Assembly (NCBI RefSeq): GCF_042680125.1
Contig: NZ_JBHTNY010000034.1
Reading direction: 5' to 3' (one strand)
Source of the DNA: Robinsoniella peoriensis
Lineage (GTDB): Bacteria > Bacillota > Clostridia > Lachnospirales > Lachnospiraceae
Length of the DNA stretch: 64,000 bases
Position 1 is the stretch's first letter. Every line of letters begins with the position of its first letter. Under the pieces are notes generated by a model that had not been told where the DNA came from, searched no databases, and saw only the letters and a list, made by a program, of their open reading frames with translations. Both the position numbers and the translations under genes were made by a program. Positions 35,204 through 44,316 of the stretch are shown one piece after another.

Positions 35204-35838
35204 CCAAAAAATTCCTCCTCCAGCATCATGCAGATTGTATGGTATACAGGAAGATGAAGTTCCTGAATATTTGGTGTTTCCACCGCCGGGACACAGATAC
35301 ATACATCGCACAATTCCTTCAGCCCGCCGCCTTTTTCCCCAGTCATGCCAACTGTTTTCATTCCCAGTGCCTTTGCAGTTTCCACTGCATAAATGACATT
35401 TTTAGAATTTCCGGAGGTGCTGATGCCCATCAGAACACTTTTATCATCCCCATACCCGCAAACCTGTTGTGCAAATACCAACTCTGGTACTGCATCATTG
35501 GCAAACGCCGTAGATAAGGCGATGTTACTGGTAAGAGTCACTGCAGGTAGTCCCCCCTGTAAATGCTCCGCCAATAATTCTCCATTTTCCAGGGATGCAT
35601 TTTTTAACTTTTCTTTCATTTCATCTGACAATGGCCGTTTGATTGCAAATTCTTTCATCAGCTCTCCCACGATATGCTCTGAATCTGCCCCGCTTCCTCC
35701 GTTGCCGCAGACAAGAAGCATTCCGCCTGTCCGAAAGGAATCCCGTATATTGGTAAATGCCGACCATATTTCGGATTCACACGCCTGTAATACAGGATAA
35801 CGTTTTATCAATTGTGCAATATGTTTATAAATATTCAT
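35200..35838 (-). CDS. SIS-domain sugar-phosphate isomerase (GmhA-like)
   Basis: A 212-residue protein with the phosphoheptose isomerase pattern: LVCGNGGSGADSEHI (about 40-54), GISTSGNSKNVI, and the C-terminal VETPNIQELHLPVYH. It has a longer insertion after SEHIVGELMKEF than GmhA and no heptose pathway genes are nearby, so the substrate may be another aldose phosphate produced by this operon. Start ATG 35838 with GGGGGAAAAGG; upstream frame is repeat-derived. Confidence 0.83.
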   Translation of the reverse strand: MNIYKHIAQLIKRYPVLQACESEIWSAFTNIRDSFRTGGMLLVCGNGGSGADSEHIVGELMKEFAIKRPLSDEMKEKLKNASLENGELLAEHLQGGLPAVTLTSNIALSTAFANDAVPELVFAQQVCGYGDDKSVLMGISTSGNSKNVIYAVETAKALGMKTVGMTGEKGGGLKELCDVCICVPAVETPNIQELHLPVYHTICMMLEEEFFG

Positions 35839-35852
35839 CCTTTTCCCCCATG

Positions 35853-35995
35853 AATAGCGCAGGCAGGCTTGTGCTATTCCCAAATAAGCAATGCGAACCA
35901 AGTTCGCATTTTACCCACTACAGTACAGCAGGCAGTCCTAGTATACTGCTTTCATCCTTTCAAATATGCATATCGCAAGCCTGCTTGCGATATGC
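35853..35995 (-). repeat. Two tandem palindrome-plus-ribosome-site modules upstream of the SIS gene
   Basis: GCATATCGCAAG/CTTGCGATATGC (35968-35979 with 35984-35995) is a perfect 12-bp-arm palindrome followed on the minus strand by AAAGG and ATG AAA GCA GTA TAC TAG (35955-35938), a five-residue micro-ORF. A second palindrome AATAGC/GCTATT (35853-35878) is followed by GGGGGAAAAGG and the real gene start. Another inverted repeat ATGCGAAC/GTTCGCAT lies between them. Confidence 0.6.
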
Positions 35996-36008
35996 CCAAG
36001 TTACTATG

Positions 36009-37289
36009 CTATATCAGCATATTCATTGCTTTTTCCACAAATTCTTCCGTACCAAAGCTCCCTGATTTCAATACCATTTTATAATATGGGCCATCTATGC
36101 TCTGGCATGTAGGAAGTCCCGGCTCAATTTCCTTTAAAATCCGCATTCCACGGATACTCAGACTGGAGCATAAGGACGCACTGGTATCTCCACCGCACAC
36201 GATAATCCTTCGAATTTCATAATTCTGTATTACCTGCTCCGATATCATCGCCAGCGTACCGGATACCAGGGTAGAAACAGCCATGTTATCTATCCCCTGC
36301 ACTTCCGCAATCCGCTTCGTCTCCTCTACGTCTTCCACAGAGTTCATGGAATGAAGCATAACAAAAGTTTCTGTTTCATATGCCTTTTTTACCGCCTCTG
36401 ATACCCGGTTACATTCCTGCTGCTTTGTCCTGTCATCAAATAAAAGCTTTGTGTTTAATTCAATTACCGGATATCCATGTTTTTTCATATATAAAGTCTG
36501 AGCCGTGGTCTGAGGTGTCAGACTGCCTGCAATACACAAGATCCTTTTATCCGCCTCTTCTATTTTCGTTTCTGAGACAGGCACTCTTGACTGTCCTTTG
36601 ATATATATTCTTGCAAGATATTTTGATAAAGCGGAACTTCCGCAAATAATTTTCTCATCAAAAAGTGCCTCAGCCAGAATCCCAAGATCTTCATTATTCC
36701 GCACATCCATAATCACATAATTATAAAGGTTCCGGCATTCATCTACTGCCTTTTTTACAGCCTCACTTCCCTGCTCTGTCACTTCATAAGTAACCGCGCC
36801 TACTTTCCTTTTCGTCTGTTCCTGCAGAATTTCAACCAGGCTTGATTTGGTCATCGGATGTACCGGATCCTGCTTAAACTGCGAATCGGCAAGGAGTACC
36901 CCATGCACATAATGCTCACTGTGAATGGTGGTTCTTCCGTTATCCGGGAATCCCAGAACCACTACTGCGAATTCTTCCCCAAGAGCGTCCAGCATAGCAT
37001 CAAATTCTGCCCCTATATTTCCGCGAAACACGGAACACTGCTTGTCAATATACTGCTTTACCTGGGGATTCTTTACATGGCTGACCGCATCATATACCTT
37101 TTTGTAAGCATCCTGATAACTATCAAATCTGGAATCGGTATCAATGATGACCACTTCACCCTCATCATAACCGGACTTCTTCCCATCTCCATAGCTGTAC
37201 ACGATCGTTTCCAGATCTGATTTCCCGTACATAATACCAATATCATTTGCTCCTGTAACATCATCTGCAATTACTACTGTATATGGCAT
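36009..37289 (-). CDS. Four-carbon acid sugar kinase (OtnK/DUF1537 family)
   Basis: A 426-residue kinase: N-terminal substrate domain starting TVVIADDVTGANDIGI, with DTDSRFDS, and a C-terminal nucleotide-binding domain with IIVCGGDTSASLCSSL and the terminal GSFGTEEFVEKAMNML. The family phosphorylates 3-oxo-tetronates, threonate, erythronate and related sugar acids. Here it may feed one of the two class II aldolases. Start ATG 37289 is set by AGGAGAT 7 nt upstream. Confidence 0.88.
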   Translation of the reverse strand: MPYTVVIADDVTGANDIGIMYGKSDLETIVYSYGDGKKSGYDEGEVVIIDTDSRFDSYQDAYKKVYDAVSHVKNPQVKQYIDKQCSVFRGNIGAEFDAMLDALGEEFAVVVLGFPDNGRTTIHSEHYVHGVLLADSQFKQDPVHPMTKSSLVEILQEQTKRKVGAVTYEVTEQGSEAVKKAVDECRNLYNYVIMDVRNNEDLGILAEALFDEKIICGSSALSKYLARIYIKGQSRVPVSETKIEEADKRILCIAGSLTPQTTAQTLYMKKHGYPVIELNTKLLFDDRTKQQECNRVSEAVKKAYETETFVMLHSMNSVEDVEETKRIAEVQGIDNMAVSTLVSGTLAMISEQVIQNYEIRRIIVCGGDTSASLCSSLSIRGMRILKEIEPGLPTCQSIDGPYYKMVLKSGSFGTEEFVEKAMNMLI

Positions 37290-37375
37290 TTTTTTATCTC
37301 CTGACATTCGTTATAATTTTTCATGGTGTATTTCAGACAGGTCTAACTTGTACACAGCCTTTTCCACACCACGGG

Positions 37376-37535
37376 TTATTATAACACTATTTATTCCTGT
37401 TCTGGCATATTATAAAACCTATTTATTCCTATTACGGCACATTATAAAATCTATTTATTCCTATTACGGCATATTATAAAACCTATTTATTCCTATTACG
37501 GCATACTATAACACCTGTCTACTCATATTCCAGCA
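37376..37535. repeat. 32-bp tandem repeat array (five units)
   Basis: Units at 37376, 37408, 37440, 37472 and 37504, the central three nearly identical (TATTATAAAACCTATTTATT continuing to CCTATTACGGCA), the outer two diverged. The last unit includes the final codons and stop of the GH38 gene that ends at 37519. Each central unit contains TATAAT on the minus strand. Confidence 0.85.
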
Positions 37536-39951
37536 TATTAACTTCTGTAATTTCCGCGGAAATATCGTATGGGATCTTAACCGTTTTAATCTCACATGGT
37601 GTAAAATTCAGTTCCACTTCCCTGTTCATAAAAGGAACCATAAGCGTGGCCATTCCTTTTTGTTTCTTTGTTTCAAAAGCCCGGATAATAATTCCGTCCT
37701 GATCTTCTGCTTCCTTCATAACTACGGCTGCCACATGGTCACTCTTAAGTTCCATGAACGACTGTTTCTGAGGCTGGCTGCCCTGATGAAAAGTTTCTAT
37801 AACGGTAAACGGTTTCTGGTTCAGAGCTGCTGCATGCTCTACTATCTTTGAATCTTTCCAGGTGCCCTCATGAGGCAGCAGCAGATAAGTAAATTCCTGA
37901 ATACCTTCATCTACAAATTTATACTCCATGCCTTCTTCCAGCTGTTTGGGATCATGATGCGCAAATACCGAATTTTTCAATATTGTCAGACACATCTCAT
38001 CAACATCAAAAGAATAGCTGTATTTCGCATCATTTGCAATTGCCAGCCCATACATTTTACCTTTTTCAAAATGCTCTCCCGTAAAATCAAACCAGGTCTG
38101 TCCCGGCTCTTCTTCTCCGTTGGCACTCTTTTCAATATAACCATATGGAATCTCATAAGTAGGCTTACGGAAATTAAATCTTACCGGATACTTCACTTTC
38201 AGCATCGTCTGAGGCTCTCTCCAGTCTGCCACTGTCTTTACTTCCACATAGTCCAGGTCTTTGTACAGCCGAAAATCACAAATCACATAGGACTGATTGT
38301 ATTTATACTTAATACGCAGTGCTGAACGAACAGGTCCATCCTCCAGCACATGGAGATATACGGCCTTCATATCCCCGATTTCCTTGTCAAATTTGAACTT
38401 ATTATGAGACCAGGTATCGGATTTATCCTCAATCACAGCAAGCCTTCCACCTTCTCGTCTAAGTACCTCAAGGTCAGATTTTTTATCAAACAGCTGCTTC
38501 ATACATCCGCTTACCGGATTGAATTCCAGAAAATACCGGTCATTTTCAAGGGTATATTCCGTTACTTTCACATGATCAAATGCCGGCGCTTCCTCTATAT
38601 TCAGGTACAATTTAAATACTTCATAGCCCATACTTTTCAGTTCTGCGGTGAATAAAAGTCTTGACTGCCCATTAACTGCAGCCTCTGACTGTATCCGCTG
38701 TGCACGAATTACATTTCCCTCACTGTCCGTAAGCTTAAACTGGTCATTATTAAGTCCCCGTACCTCCAGGTCAATCACCATTCTCCCCTGGAATGGATGT
38801 GCATTAAATACTACAATGGGCTTCATTGTCACATCTTCTTCAATATTAATATCCCATGATATCGCCTGAATTGCATAATTGAGATTCCTCTGCCCAATCG
38901 CCATTGCCTGTCCATAGAGGTAAGACGCATCCTCATAGGCAGACGGAATACTGGTTCCAGCCAGAATATCATGGAACTGATTAAATAGAACCCCTTTCCA
39001 TGCCGTCTCAAAATCATCCGGATAAGCCTGGCCTTCTACCTTATTTGCAATCGTACTCCATGCCTCTGCCGCCAGCAGCAGATTTTCAGCCCTGCGGTTT
39101 TCACGTTTGATTCTGGACATCACACTGTAACACCCACTTGCATGATGCTGAAGATCACCGGTTACCTGATGATATTCTTTCCCATTGCTGCGGATAGTTT
39201 CAAAAAACTCAGACGTTGTCCCCATTTCCATAACCGGCATATCTTCTCTGGCATTCAGTTCATAGATACTCTTTATATTTTCCTTCGTGGGTCCCCCTCC
39301 ATGATTGCCTACACCATAGAACATCATCAGGTTATCTTCCCCATCTTCCAGCTCACATTTTAAACGCTCTGTATATTTCTCCAGATCTTTTCCCCAGGTG
39401 CAGTACTCATACGGAATCCGATAAGCCAGTACCTGAGAACCATCCTCAGACCCCCACCAGAAAGTGCGCCCCGGAAGCCCTTTTTCCAGAGGCATCGGCC
39501 TCATAAATACATAATTGTCCATACCGCTTTTCTTAAGGATCTGAGGCAAATTTCCATTATGTCCAAAACTGTCCACATTATATCCAGTGACCGCTGTCTT
39601 TCCAAATTTTTCTTTAAAATATCTTTGTGCATACAATCCCTGTCTTACAAATGATTCACCGGAAGGAATATTACAGTCCGGCTGAATATACCATCCGCCA
39701 ACAATTTCCCAGCGCCCTTCTTCTATCCTTTTTTTAATTTCCGCAAACATCCCCGGATTATTCTTTTCTACCCATTCATAAAAAGCTGCTGAACTGCATG
39801 TAAAAATAAAATTCTCATCTTCCTTCATACGATCAAGCGCCGATTTAAAAGTCGCTTTAACCTCCTGAAACCCTTCCTGCCAGTTCCAGAGCCAAACCGG
39901 ATCCAGATGGGCATTCCCAATCATATGTAATTTTTTATCCTTTATTCCCAT
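37519..39951 (-). CDS. GH38 alpha-mannosidase (second, shorter form)
   Basis: An 810-residue GH38 enzyme lacking the extra N-terminal domain of its paralogue: zinc ligands His15 and Asp17 in GNAHLDPVWLWNWQEG, nucleophile Asp127 in NVDSFGHNG, plus MFYGVGNHGGGPT and C-terminal beta-domains. It resembles MngB-type cytoplasmic mannosidases that act on small or phosphorylated alpha-mannosides. The two GH38 genes differ enough to be different specificities, not a recent duplication. Start ATG 39951 with AGAAGGGAT, placed at the end of a palindrome module. Confidence 0.92.
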   Translation of the reverse strand: MGIKDKKLHMIGNAHLDPVWLWNWQEGFQEVKATFKSALDRMKEDENFIFTCSSAAFYEWVEKNNPGMFAEIKKRIEEGRWEIVGGWYIQPDCNIPSGESFVRQGLYAQRYFKEKFGKTAVTGYNVDSFGHNGNLPQILKKSGMDNYVFMRPMPLEKGLPGRTFWWGSEDGSQVLAYRIPYEYCTWGKDLEKYTERLKCELEDGEDNLMMFYGVGNHGGGPTKENIKSIYELNAREDMPVMEMGTTSEFFETIRSNGKEYHQVTGDLQHHASGCYSVMSRIKRENRRAENLLLAAEAWSTIANKVEGQAYPDDFETAWKGVLFNQFHDILAGTSIPSAYEDASYLYGQAMAIGQRNLNYAIQAISWDINIEEDVTMKPIVVFNAHPFQGRMVIDLEVRGLNNDQFKLTDSEGNVIRAQRIQSEAAVNGQSRLLFTAELKSMGYEVFKLYLNIEEAPAFDHVKVTEYTLENDRYFLEFNPVSGCMKQLFDKKSDLEVLRREGGRLAVIEDKSDTWSHNKFKFDKEIGDMKAVYLHVLEDGPVRSALRIKYKYNQSYVICDFRLYKDLDYVEVKTVADWREPQTMLKVKYPVRFNFRKPTYEIPYGYIEKSANGEEEPGQTWFDFTGEHFEKGKMYGLAIANDAKYSYSFDVDEMCLTILKNSVFAHHDPKQLEEGMEYKFVDEGIQEFTYLLLPHEGTWKDSKIVEHAAALNQKPFTVIETFHQGSQPQKQSFMELKSDHVAAVVMKEAEDQDGIIIRAFETKKQKGMATLMVPFMNREVELNFTPCEIKTVKIPYDISAEITEVNMLEYE

Positions 39952-39967
39952 AGTTATCCCTTCTGCA

Positions 39968-40065
39968 TATCGCAGGCCTGTCTGCGATACTGCCTTAATA
40001 AGTAGTTTGAAAGTGCTTTTCTTTCACACTTATCCCTCCTGCATATCGCAGGCCTGTCTGCGATA
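39968..40065 (-). repeat. Tandem palindrome modules with a 10-residue micro-ORF
   Basis: Two copies of TATCGCAG-GCCTGT-CTGCGATA (39968-39989, 40044-40065). After each, on the minus strand, comes a ribosome site: the first is GGAGGGAT followed by GTG (40027) and MKEKHFQTTY then TAA (39995); the second is AGAAGGGAT followed by the GH38 start. This looks like a duplicated gene-start unit. Confidence 0.65.
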
Positions 40066-40088
40066 CTGCCTCTCTTCTATATAAAAAT

Positions 40089-40982
40089 TTATGCCTTCCC
40101 ACTGCTGAAAAGATAATGATCCATTTTTTCTTCCACCAGCAGGCGTACCGCTTCTCTGGATTTTTCAATCACATCTTCGGGGTAACTATTCAGTTCCTCT
40201 TCGGTCATATGGCCTTCCCGGCCCACTACTGCCAGCATCTCAAGCTCCAGATCTGTTGCAATATTCACCTTGCTCACTCCACCGGTTGGCATCTGAGCTG
40301 CTTTTGCTACCATATCACTTGGCACACCTGAACCTCCATGCAGTACCAGCGGAGTATCCGTAAGTTCATTTATTCTTGTGATTCTCATGTAATCAACACT
40401 GGGCTGTTTTACGGTATATACACCATGTGCCGTTCCAACCGATACTGCCAGGCAGTCTGTCTTGGTCTGTCTGCAGAATTCCTGTGCTTCTTTTGGGTCT
40501 GTAAACATCTCTTCATCGGTATCTGTTTCCACAAAATCCGTCGTACCTATTTTCCCAAGCTCCGCCTCTACCGTAACACCCACCGGATGCGCAATCCCTG
40601 CAACTTTCTTTGTAACAGCCACATTCTCATCAAATTCCAGTTCTGAAGCATCGATCATTACCGAAGAAAATCCATAGTCAATTGCTTCCTGAATCACTGC
40701 TATGGTCTTCGTATGATCTAAATGCAGTGCCACCGGAACTGTCGGCTTCAATTCTTCCATAACACGGTAAAATTCCTCTGTAAATTCAGGAATTCCCACC
40801 TTATGACGTATAATTTCCTTTTCCGAAAGCTGTACAATTACAGGAGATTTCCGATTTATAGCTGCCTCAATAATCGGCCTGATCAGCTTCGTATAACGTG
40901 CAGAAAAGGATCCCACCGCATACTGGTTCTCTGTTGCATCTTTCAAAATATCTGTCAAATTCTCTACTCTTTTTATCATCAT
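40089..40982 (-). CDS. Class II fructose-bisphosphate/tagatose-bisphosphate aldolase family
   Basis: A 297-residue zinc aldolase: VALHLDHTKT (Asp and His of the active site), TVEAELGKIG with the metal-binding Glu, CLAVSVGTAHGVY, and LVLHGGSGVPS. KbaY/GatY-like enzymes of this size split ketose bisphosphates to DHAP plus aldehyde. Start ATG 40982 (or 40979); the longer frame from 41015 is repeat-derived. It probably acts on the product of the FGGY kinase or a second kinase encoded elsewhere. Confidence 0.87.
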   Translation of the reverse strand: MMIKRVENLTDILKDATENQYAVGSFSARYTKLIRPIIEAAINRKSPVIVQLSEKEIIRHKVGIPEFTEEFYRVMEELKPTVPVALHLDHTKTIAVIQEAIDYGFSSVMIDASELEFDENVAVTKKVAGIAHPVGVTVEAELGKIGTTDFVETDTDEEMFTDPKEAQEFCRQTKTDCLAVSVGTAHGVYTVKQPSVDYMRITRINELTDTPLVLHGGSGVPSDMVAKAAQMPTGGVSKVNIATDLELEMLAVVGREGHMTEEELNSYPEDVIEKSREAVRLLVEEKMDHYLFSSGKA

Positions 40983-40995
40983 AATACCTATTGCA

Positions 40996-41017
40996 TATTG
41001 CAGAATTATCTGCAATA
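40996..41017. repeat. Palindrome module upstream of the aldolase gene
   Basis: TATTGCAG-AATTAT-CTGCAATA, followed on the minus strand by ATGCAATAGGTATT and the aldolase ATG. Same family as the modules ahead of cysD, GH13, SIS and GH38. Confidence 0.6.
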
Positions 41018-41034
41018 CCCTTTCTCTCCTTCTG

Positions 41035-41213
41035 GAGCGTGTTTGAAAATTACTGGAGCGTGTTTGAAAATGCTTTCTGACAGCTGTGCGTCACACTTTG
41101 TTGGCAATTCGTTCCAATTAAAGGCGCATAGCGGGCTATATAACCTGAATCTGGAGCTAATATACCGCGAAGCAGGGTGTGCAGATAGCAGGAATGAACT
41201 TTCAAACAGGCTC
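41035..41213. mobile_element. MITE-like element with 14-bp terminal inverted repeats
   Basis: Left end GAGCGTGTTTGAAA (41035-41048, repeated at 41056-41069) and right end TTTCAAACAGGCTC (41200-41213) are inverted copies with one mismatch. The 150-bp interior has no reading frame. The right end contains the stop codon of the FGGY kinase gene (41202-41204), so insertion or divergence reshaped that gene's end. No transposase and no clear target duplication were seen. Confidence 0.5.
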
Positions 41214-42710
41214 TTGTGCCAAAGGCATATATTTCTCACTCCATATCCTGCCGTATTCCATACCTCTGTCCATATCCGGATAATACCAGTCTCTTGTCTG
41301 CAGCGGAGCATCCAGAAACAGACGGCAGGCATCGGCTCCTTCATTCTTTTTTATATATAAAGCAGCGGCTCCCAGTGCGGTTGCCTCCGAAACGGAAGGG
41401 ACTTGTATAATCTTCCCCAAAACATCTGCCTTGATCTGCATCCAGACCCGGCTGTTAACCGCACCGCCTGCACAACGGACGATTCCGGGGCTTATTCCGT
41501 GCCACCGGTACAGAAGGTTCAAAATCCACGCGGCCTGATATTGAATACCTTCCATGATACCCTTTAAAATATGTGCGTATGTATGTCCCATCTTCAGCCC
41601 GATGAAATTTGCCCCGGTATCCGGTTTGAAAACAGGTGTCCCCATCCCTGTCAGATATGGAAAATATAATATCTGCGTAGGGTTCATGGGCAGAGATTCC
41701 AGCATATCATTCATTTCCTTATAGCTAATCTCTTCTTTCTGGGCTGTTTTCCGAAACCATTCTACCGACTGGCCTGCCGAAGGAATATTTCCCATCCAGA
41801 AATACCCGCCGTCTACAAAAGGACCATATATAAATCCACTTCCCTGCTTGAAATCGTCATCTGCCGCCGCCTGTGAGCCGTAATTATCCTTGGGTTTCTG
41901 TTTCAATAAACCAATATAAGTCTCAGCCGTTCCCAAACTGTTGCATATGTCCTCTTCCCGATTCTGCAAAAGCGCAAATGCCGCGCACACATGGTCATGG
42001 CCTGCAACCGCTGCCAGGATCTCGTCCTGCTTCCTGCATCCAAGCAATCGCTTTATCTCCTGACTGCGTATAGGAATTGCATTTCCGCTTGGTAATACTT
42101 CCGGAAAATTAAAAAGTTCTAGCTTATATCCCTGTATCCGTTCTTCATCCCAGCATCCATTTCTAATATCATAAACATAAGTTCTGGCTGCAAAGCTGGG
42201 ATCGGTAACGAATTCGCCGGTCATTTTCCATGCAATAAAATCACACATGGACAGCCAGACCGCCGTCTTCTGATCGATATGCCTGCTCTGCAATAACCAT
42301 ATGAATTTATAAATACCATATTTAAAACTCCCCCGCAAACCAGTGGAAGTAAAATTACGCTCTTCTTCATCGACCGGCTGTTTTGCAAGTCCCACGGTCC
42401 GCTTATCAAACCAGGGTAATATATCTGTTTCTTCTATACCTGTCCGGCGATTCACGATCAGTCCTGCTTCTGCCATACCGGTAATACTGATCCCTTTCAC
42501 CTGCCCTTTTACAGGTGCACAAAGTCTCGTCATCTGCTCCTTTACTATTCCCCAGATCACATCCGGCCTGTATACATCGCCCCACTGGTCTTTAGACATA
42601 GGGGTCACTTCTTTTTCTATTCCAATGATTCTGCCTGCGTGATCAAACAACACTGATTTAATATGGGTCGTTCCCATATCTATCCCTATTATCATAGCAT
42701 TATCTTTCAT
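41202..42710 (-). CDS. FGGY family carbohydrate kinase
   Basis: A 502-residue kinase with the actin-like ATPase fold: IIGIDMGTTHIKSVLFD (phosphate 1), ITGMAEAGLI, GHDHVCAAFA, SLGTAETYIG (phosphate 2) and RCAGGAVNSRVWMQIKADVLG plus ATALGAAALY. It is closest in style to xylulokinase/gluconokinase-type members; the exact sugar is not determined. Start ATG 42710 overlaps the racemase-gene stop (ATGA). The C-terminus (QEPV) is encoded by the terminal repeat of a MITE-like element, so the tail may be altered. Confidence 0.86.
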   Translation of the reverse strand: MKDNAMIIGIDMGTTHIKSVLFDHAGRIIGIEKEVTPMSKDQWGDVYRPDVIWGIVKEQMTRLCAPVKGQVKGISITGMAEAGLIVNRRTGIEETDILPWFDKRTVGLAKQPVDEEERNFTSTGLRGSFKYGIYKFIWLLQSRHIDQKTAVWLSMCDFIAWKMTGEFVTDPSFAARTYVYDIRNGCWDEERIQGYKLELFNFPEVLPSGNAIPIRSQEIKRLLGCRKQDEILAAVAGHDHVCAAFALLQNREEDICNSLGTAETYIGLLKQKPKDNYGSQAAADDDFKQGSGFIYGPFVDGGYFWMGNIPSAGQSVEWFRKTAQKEEISYKEMNDMLESLPMNPTQILYFPYLTGMGTPVFKPDTGANFIGLKMGHTYAHILKGIMEGIQYQAAWILNLLYRWHGISPGIVRCAGGAVNSRVWMQIKADVLGKIIQVPSVSEATALGAAALYIKKNEGADACRLFLDAPLQTRDWYYPDMDRGMEYGRIWSEKYMPLAQEPV

Positions 42711-43402
42711 TCTGTTTTATTTTTGCTTCTGTTCGTTTTAACTGTTTGTATATCGCAAATCATACTTTTTAATTTATCAACTCCAAGTGCAGGACTTGTC
42801 AGAATCCGATTCTGATCCATGTCTTCTTTTGCGGTAACTGCTGATGCCATAGATGCCTGCGCCAACACAATTACATCCACTTCACCAAGATACTCTTCCA
42901 CCGCATCAGCAATTTTTCTATCGTGAAGCGCTTTATTTTGAGACATCAGTGCATCATATGCCCCTTCTACCAGAACCGACCGGACGCAGACTGCCTTTCC
43001 CGCTTCTCTTGCTTTACGTTCAATTAAATTAACCGTAGGATTTAGCGTGGTATTTAGCGTGGCAAATACACCTATTTTTTCACCTTCTGATACTGCCTTC
43101 TCTGCCATCGCCTCATCAATCCGAAGCACCGGCACTCCAAGAACCCGATCTGCTTCCTCTGCAAATTCTCCAACTGTAGAGCAGGCGCTTAGAATAATAT
43201 CCATATCCATTTTCTCAAGAACCTTTGCATATTCCAGCCAGCGCCAGCGTACCAGCTCCGTATCTCTTTCGTCAGCCATATCCCTAAGAATAGAATCGTC
43301 CAGTATATTATAAACTGCAGCATCTTCCATTTTACTTTTGATCTGTGCTGTCAGACTGTCTACGGTAGCTTTTGTTGTATGTATTACACCAATTTTTTTC
43401 AT
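42707..43402 (-). CDS. Asp/Glu racemase superfamily protein
   Basis: A 231-residue protein with the Asp/Glu/hydantoin racemase fold: KKIGVIHTTKATVDSL start, first active-site Cys in ILSACSTVGE, and IGVFATLNTTLNPT. The second active-site position, usually Cys in a GCT or AQCSM context, reads VLAQASMASAV, so a two-base racemase mechanism seems unavailable; an isomerase or decarboxylase-like activity is possible. Start ATG 43402 from GGAG 6 nt upstream. It is coupled to the FGGY kinase gene. Confidence 0.8.
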   Translation of the reverse strand: MKKIGVIHTTKATVDSLTAQIKSKMEDAAVYNILDDSILRDMADERDTELVRWRWLEYAKVLEKMDMDIILSACSTVGEFAEEADRVLGVPVLRIDEAMAEKAVSEGEKIGVFATLNTTLNPTVNLIERKAREAGKAVCVRSVLVEGAYDALMSQNKALHDRKIADAVEEYLGEVDVIVLAQASMASAVTAKEDMDQNRILTSPALGVDKLKSMICDIQTVKTNRSKNKTE

Positions 43403-43440
43403 TGTAAACTCCATTTCTGCCTCACTTTCTTATGGCAAGG

Positions 43441-44316
43441 CTATTTAACTGCACCGCCCACATTCATACCTTCAATAAAATAATTCTGGAAACAGAAAAA
43501 TAAAATTAATATTGGTATCATCGAAAGGAAAGAAACTGCCATCAGATAATTCCACTCTGTGTATCCCTGCCCCTTGAATACCTGAAGCCCCAACTGCAAA
43601 GTATACAGTTTCTGGTCATTTATATACAGCAGAGGTCCCTGGAAATCACTCCATGCTCCTTTGAAAGAAACCAGTGCAATTGTTGCCAGTATAGGTTTAA
43701 TCAATGGCATCATGAGCTTCCCCCAGATATAGAAGTGTCCTGCCCCATCTACTTTTGCAGCTTCCATCAGCTCATTTGGAATAGTACGGTAAAACTGCCG
43801 CATCATAAAAATGTGAAAAGCATTACCTGTAAAAGCAGGAATGATCAGTGGCAGATACGTGCCAACCCAGCCAATCTTCGAAAAAATAACATAGGTAGGA
43901 ACCAGGGTAACAAAGCCCGGAATCATCATAGTTGCCAATACAATTTTAAACAGCGGTTTTCTTCCCTTAAATTCAATTTTGGCAAATCCATAGGCAACAA
44001 AGGAGTTCACTAATACATTTCCGATGATGGTAAACAGTACAATTACCAGCGTATTTAATGTATACCTTGTAAATGGTGCCTTCGTCCATGCTATGGCGAA
44101 GTTTTCAAACATTGGTACCTGGGGAATCAGTGTTGGCGGATACTGTGCCACTTCCTGAGGGGATTTCAACGCTGTACAGACCATCCAGATGATAGGAAAT
44201 AATATGATGACTGCACCCAGACATAAAATAAAAAACATAAACAAGTCGGTTACCCGGTCTCTTTTAAATTTTTGTTTTGAACTATTGCCATTTTTTTCTT
44301 TCTGTCTAGTCATCAT
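43441..44316 (-). CDS. CUT1 sugar ABC permease, MalG-like
   Basis: A 291-residue six-helix permease with coupling loop LMEAAKVDGAGHFYIWGKLMMPLIKP. ATG 44316 is preferred over GTG 44322 because AGGAAGG lies 5 nt ahead; the start overlaps the upstream permease's stop. Forms the inner membrane channel with the neighbouring permease; no ATPase gene is in the operon. Confidence 0.9.
   Translation of the reverse strand: MMTRQKEKNGNSSKQKFKRDRVTDLFMFFILCLGAVIILFPIIWMVCTALKSPQEVAQYPPTLIPQVPMFENFAIAWTKAPFTRYTLNTLVIVLFTIIGNVLVNSFVAYGFAKIEFKGRKPLFKIVLATMMIPGFVTLVPTYVIFSKIGWVGTYLPLIIPAFTGNAFHIFMMRQFYRTIPNELMEAAKVDGAGHFYIWGKLMMPLIKPILATIALVSFKGAWSDFQGPLLYINDQKLYTLQLGLQVFKGQGYTEWNYLMAVSFLSMIPILILFFCFQNYFIEGMNVGGAVK

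Noticed and set aside
35204..35311. 36-residue extension of the ROK kinase
   Set aside because: It overlaps the SIS gene in another frame; the ATGA-coupled start fits the family N-terminus exactly.
37376..37535. CRISPR array
   Set aside because: The 32-bp units are directly adjacent without spacers and there are no cas genes.
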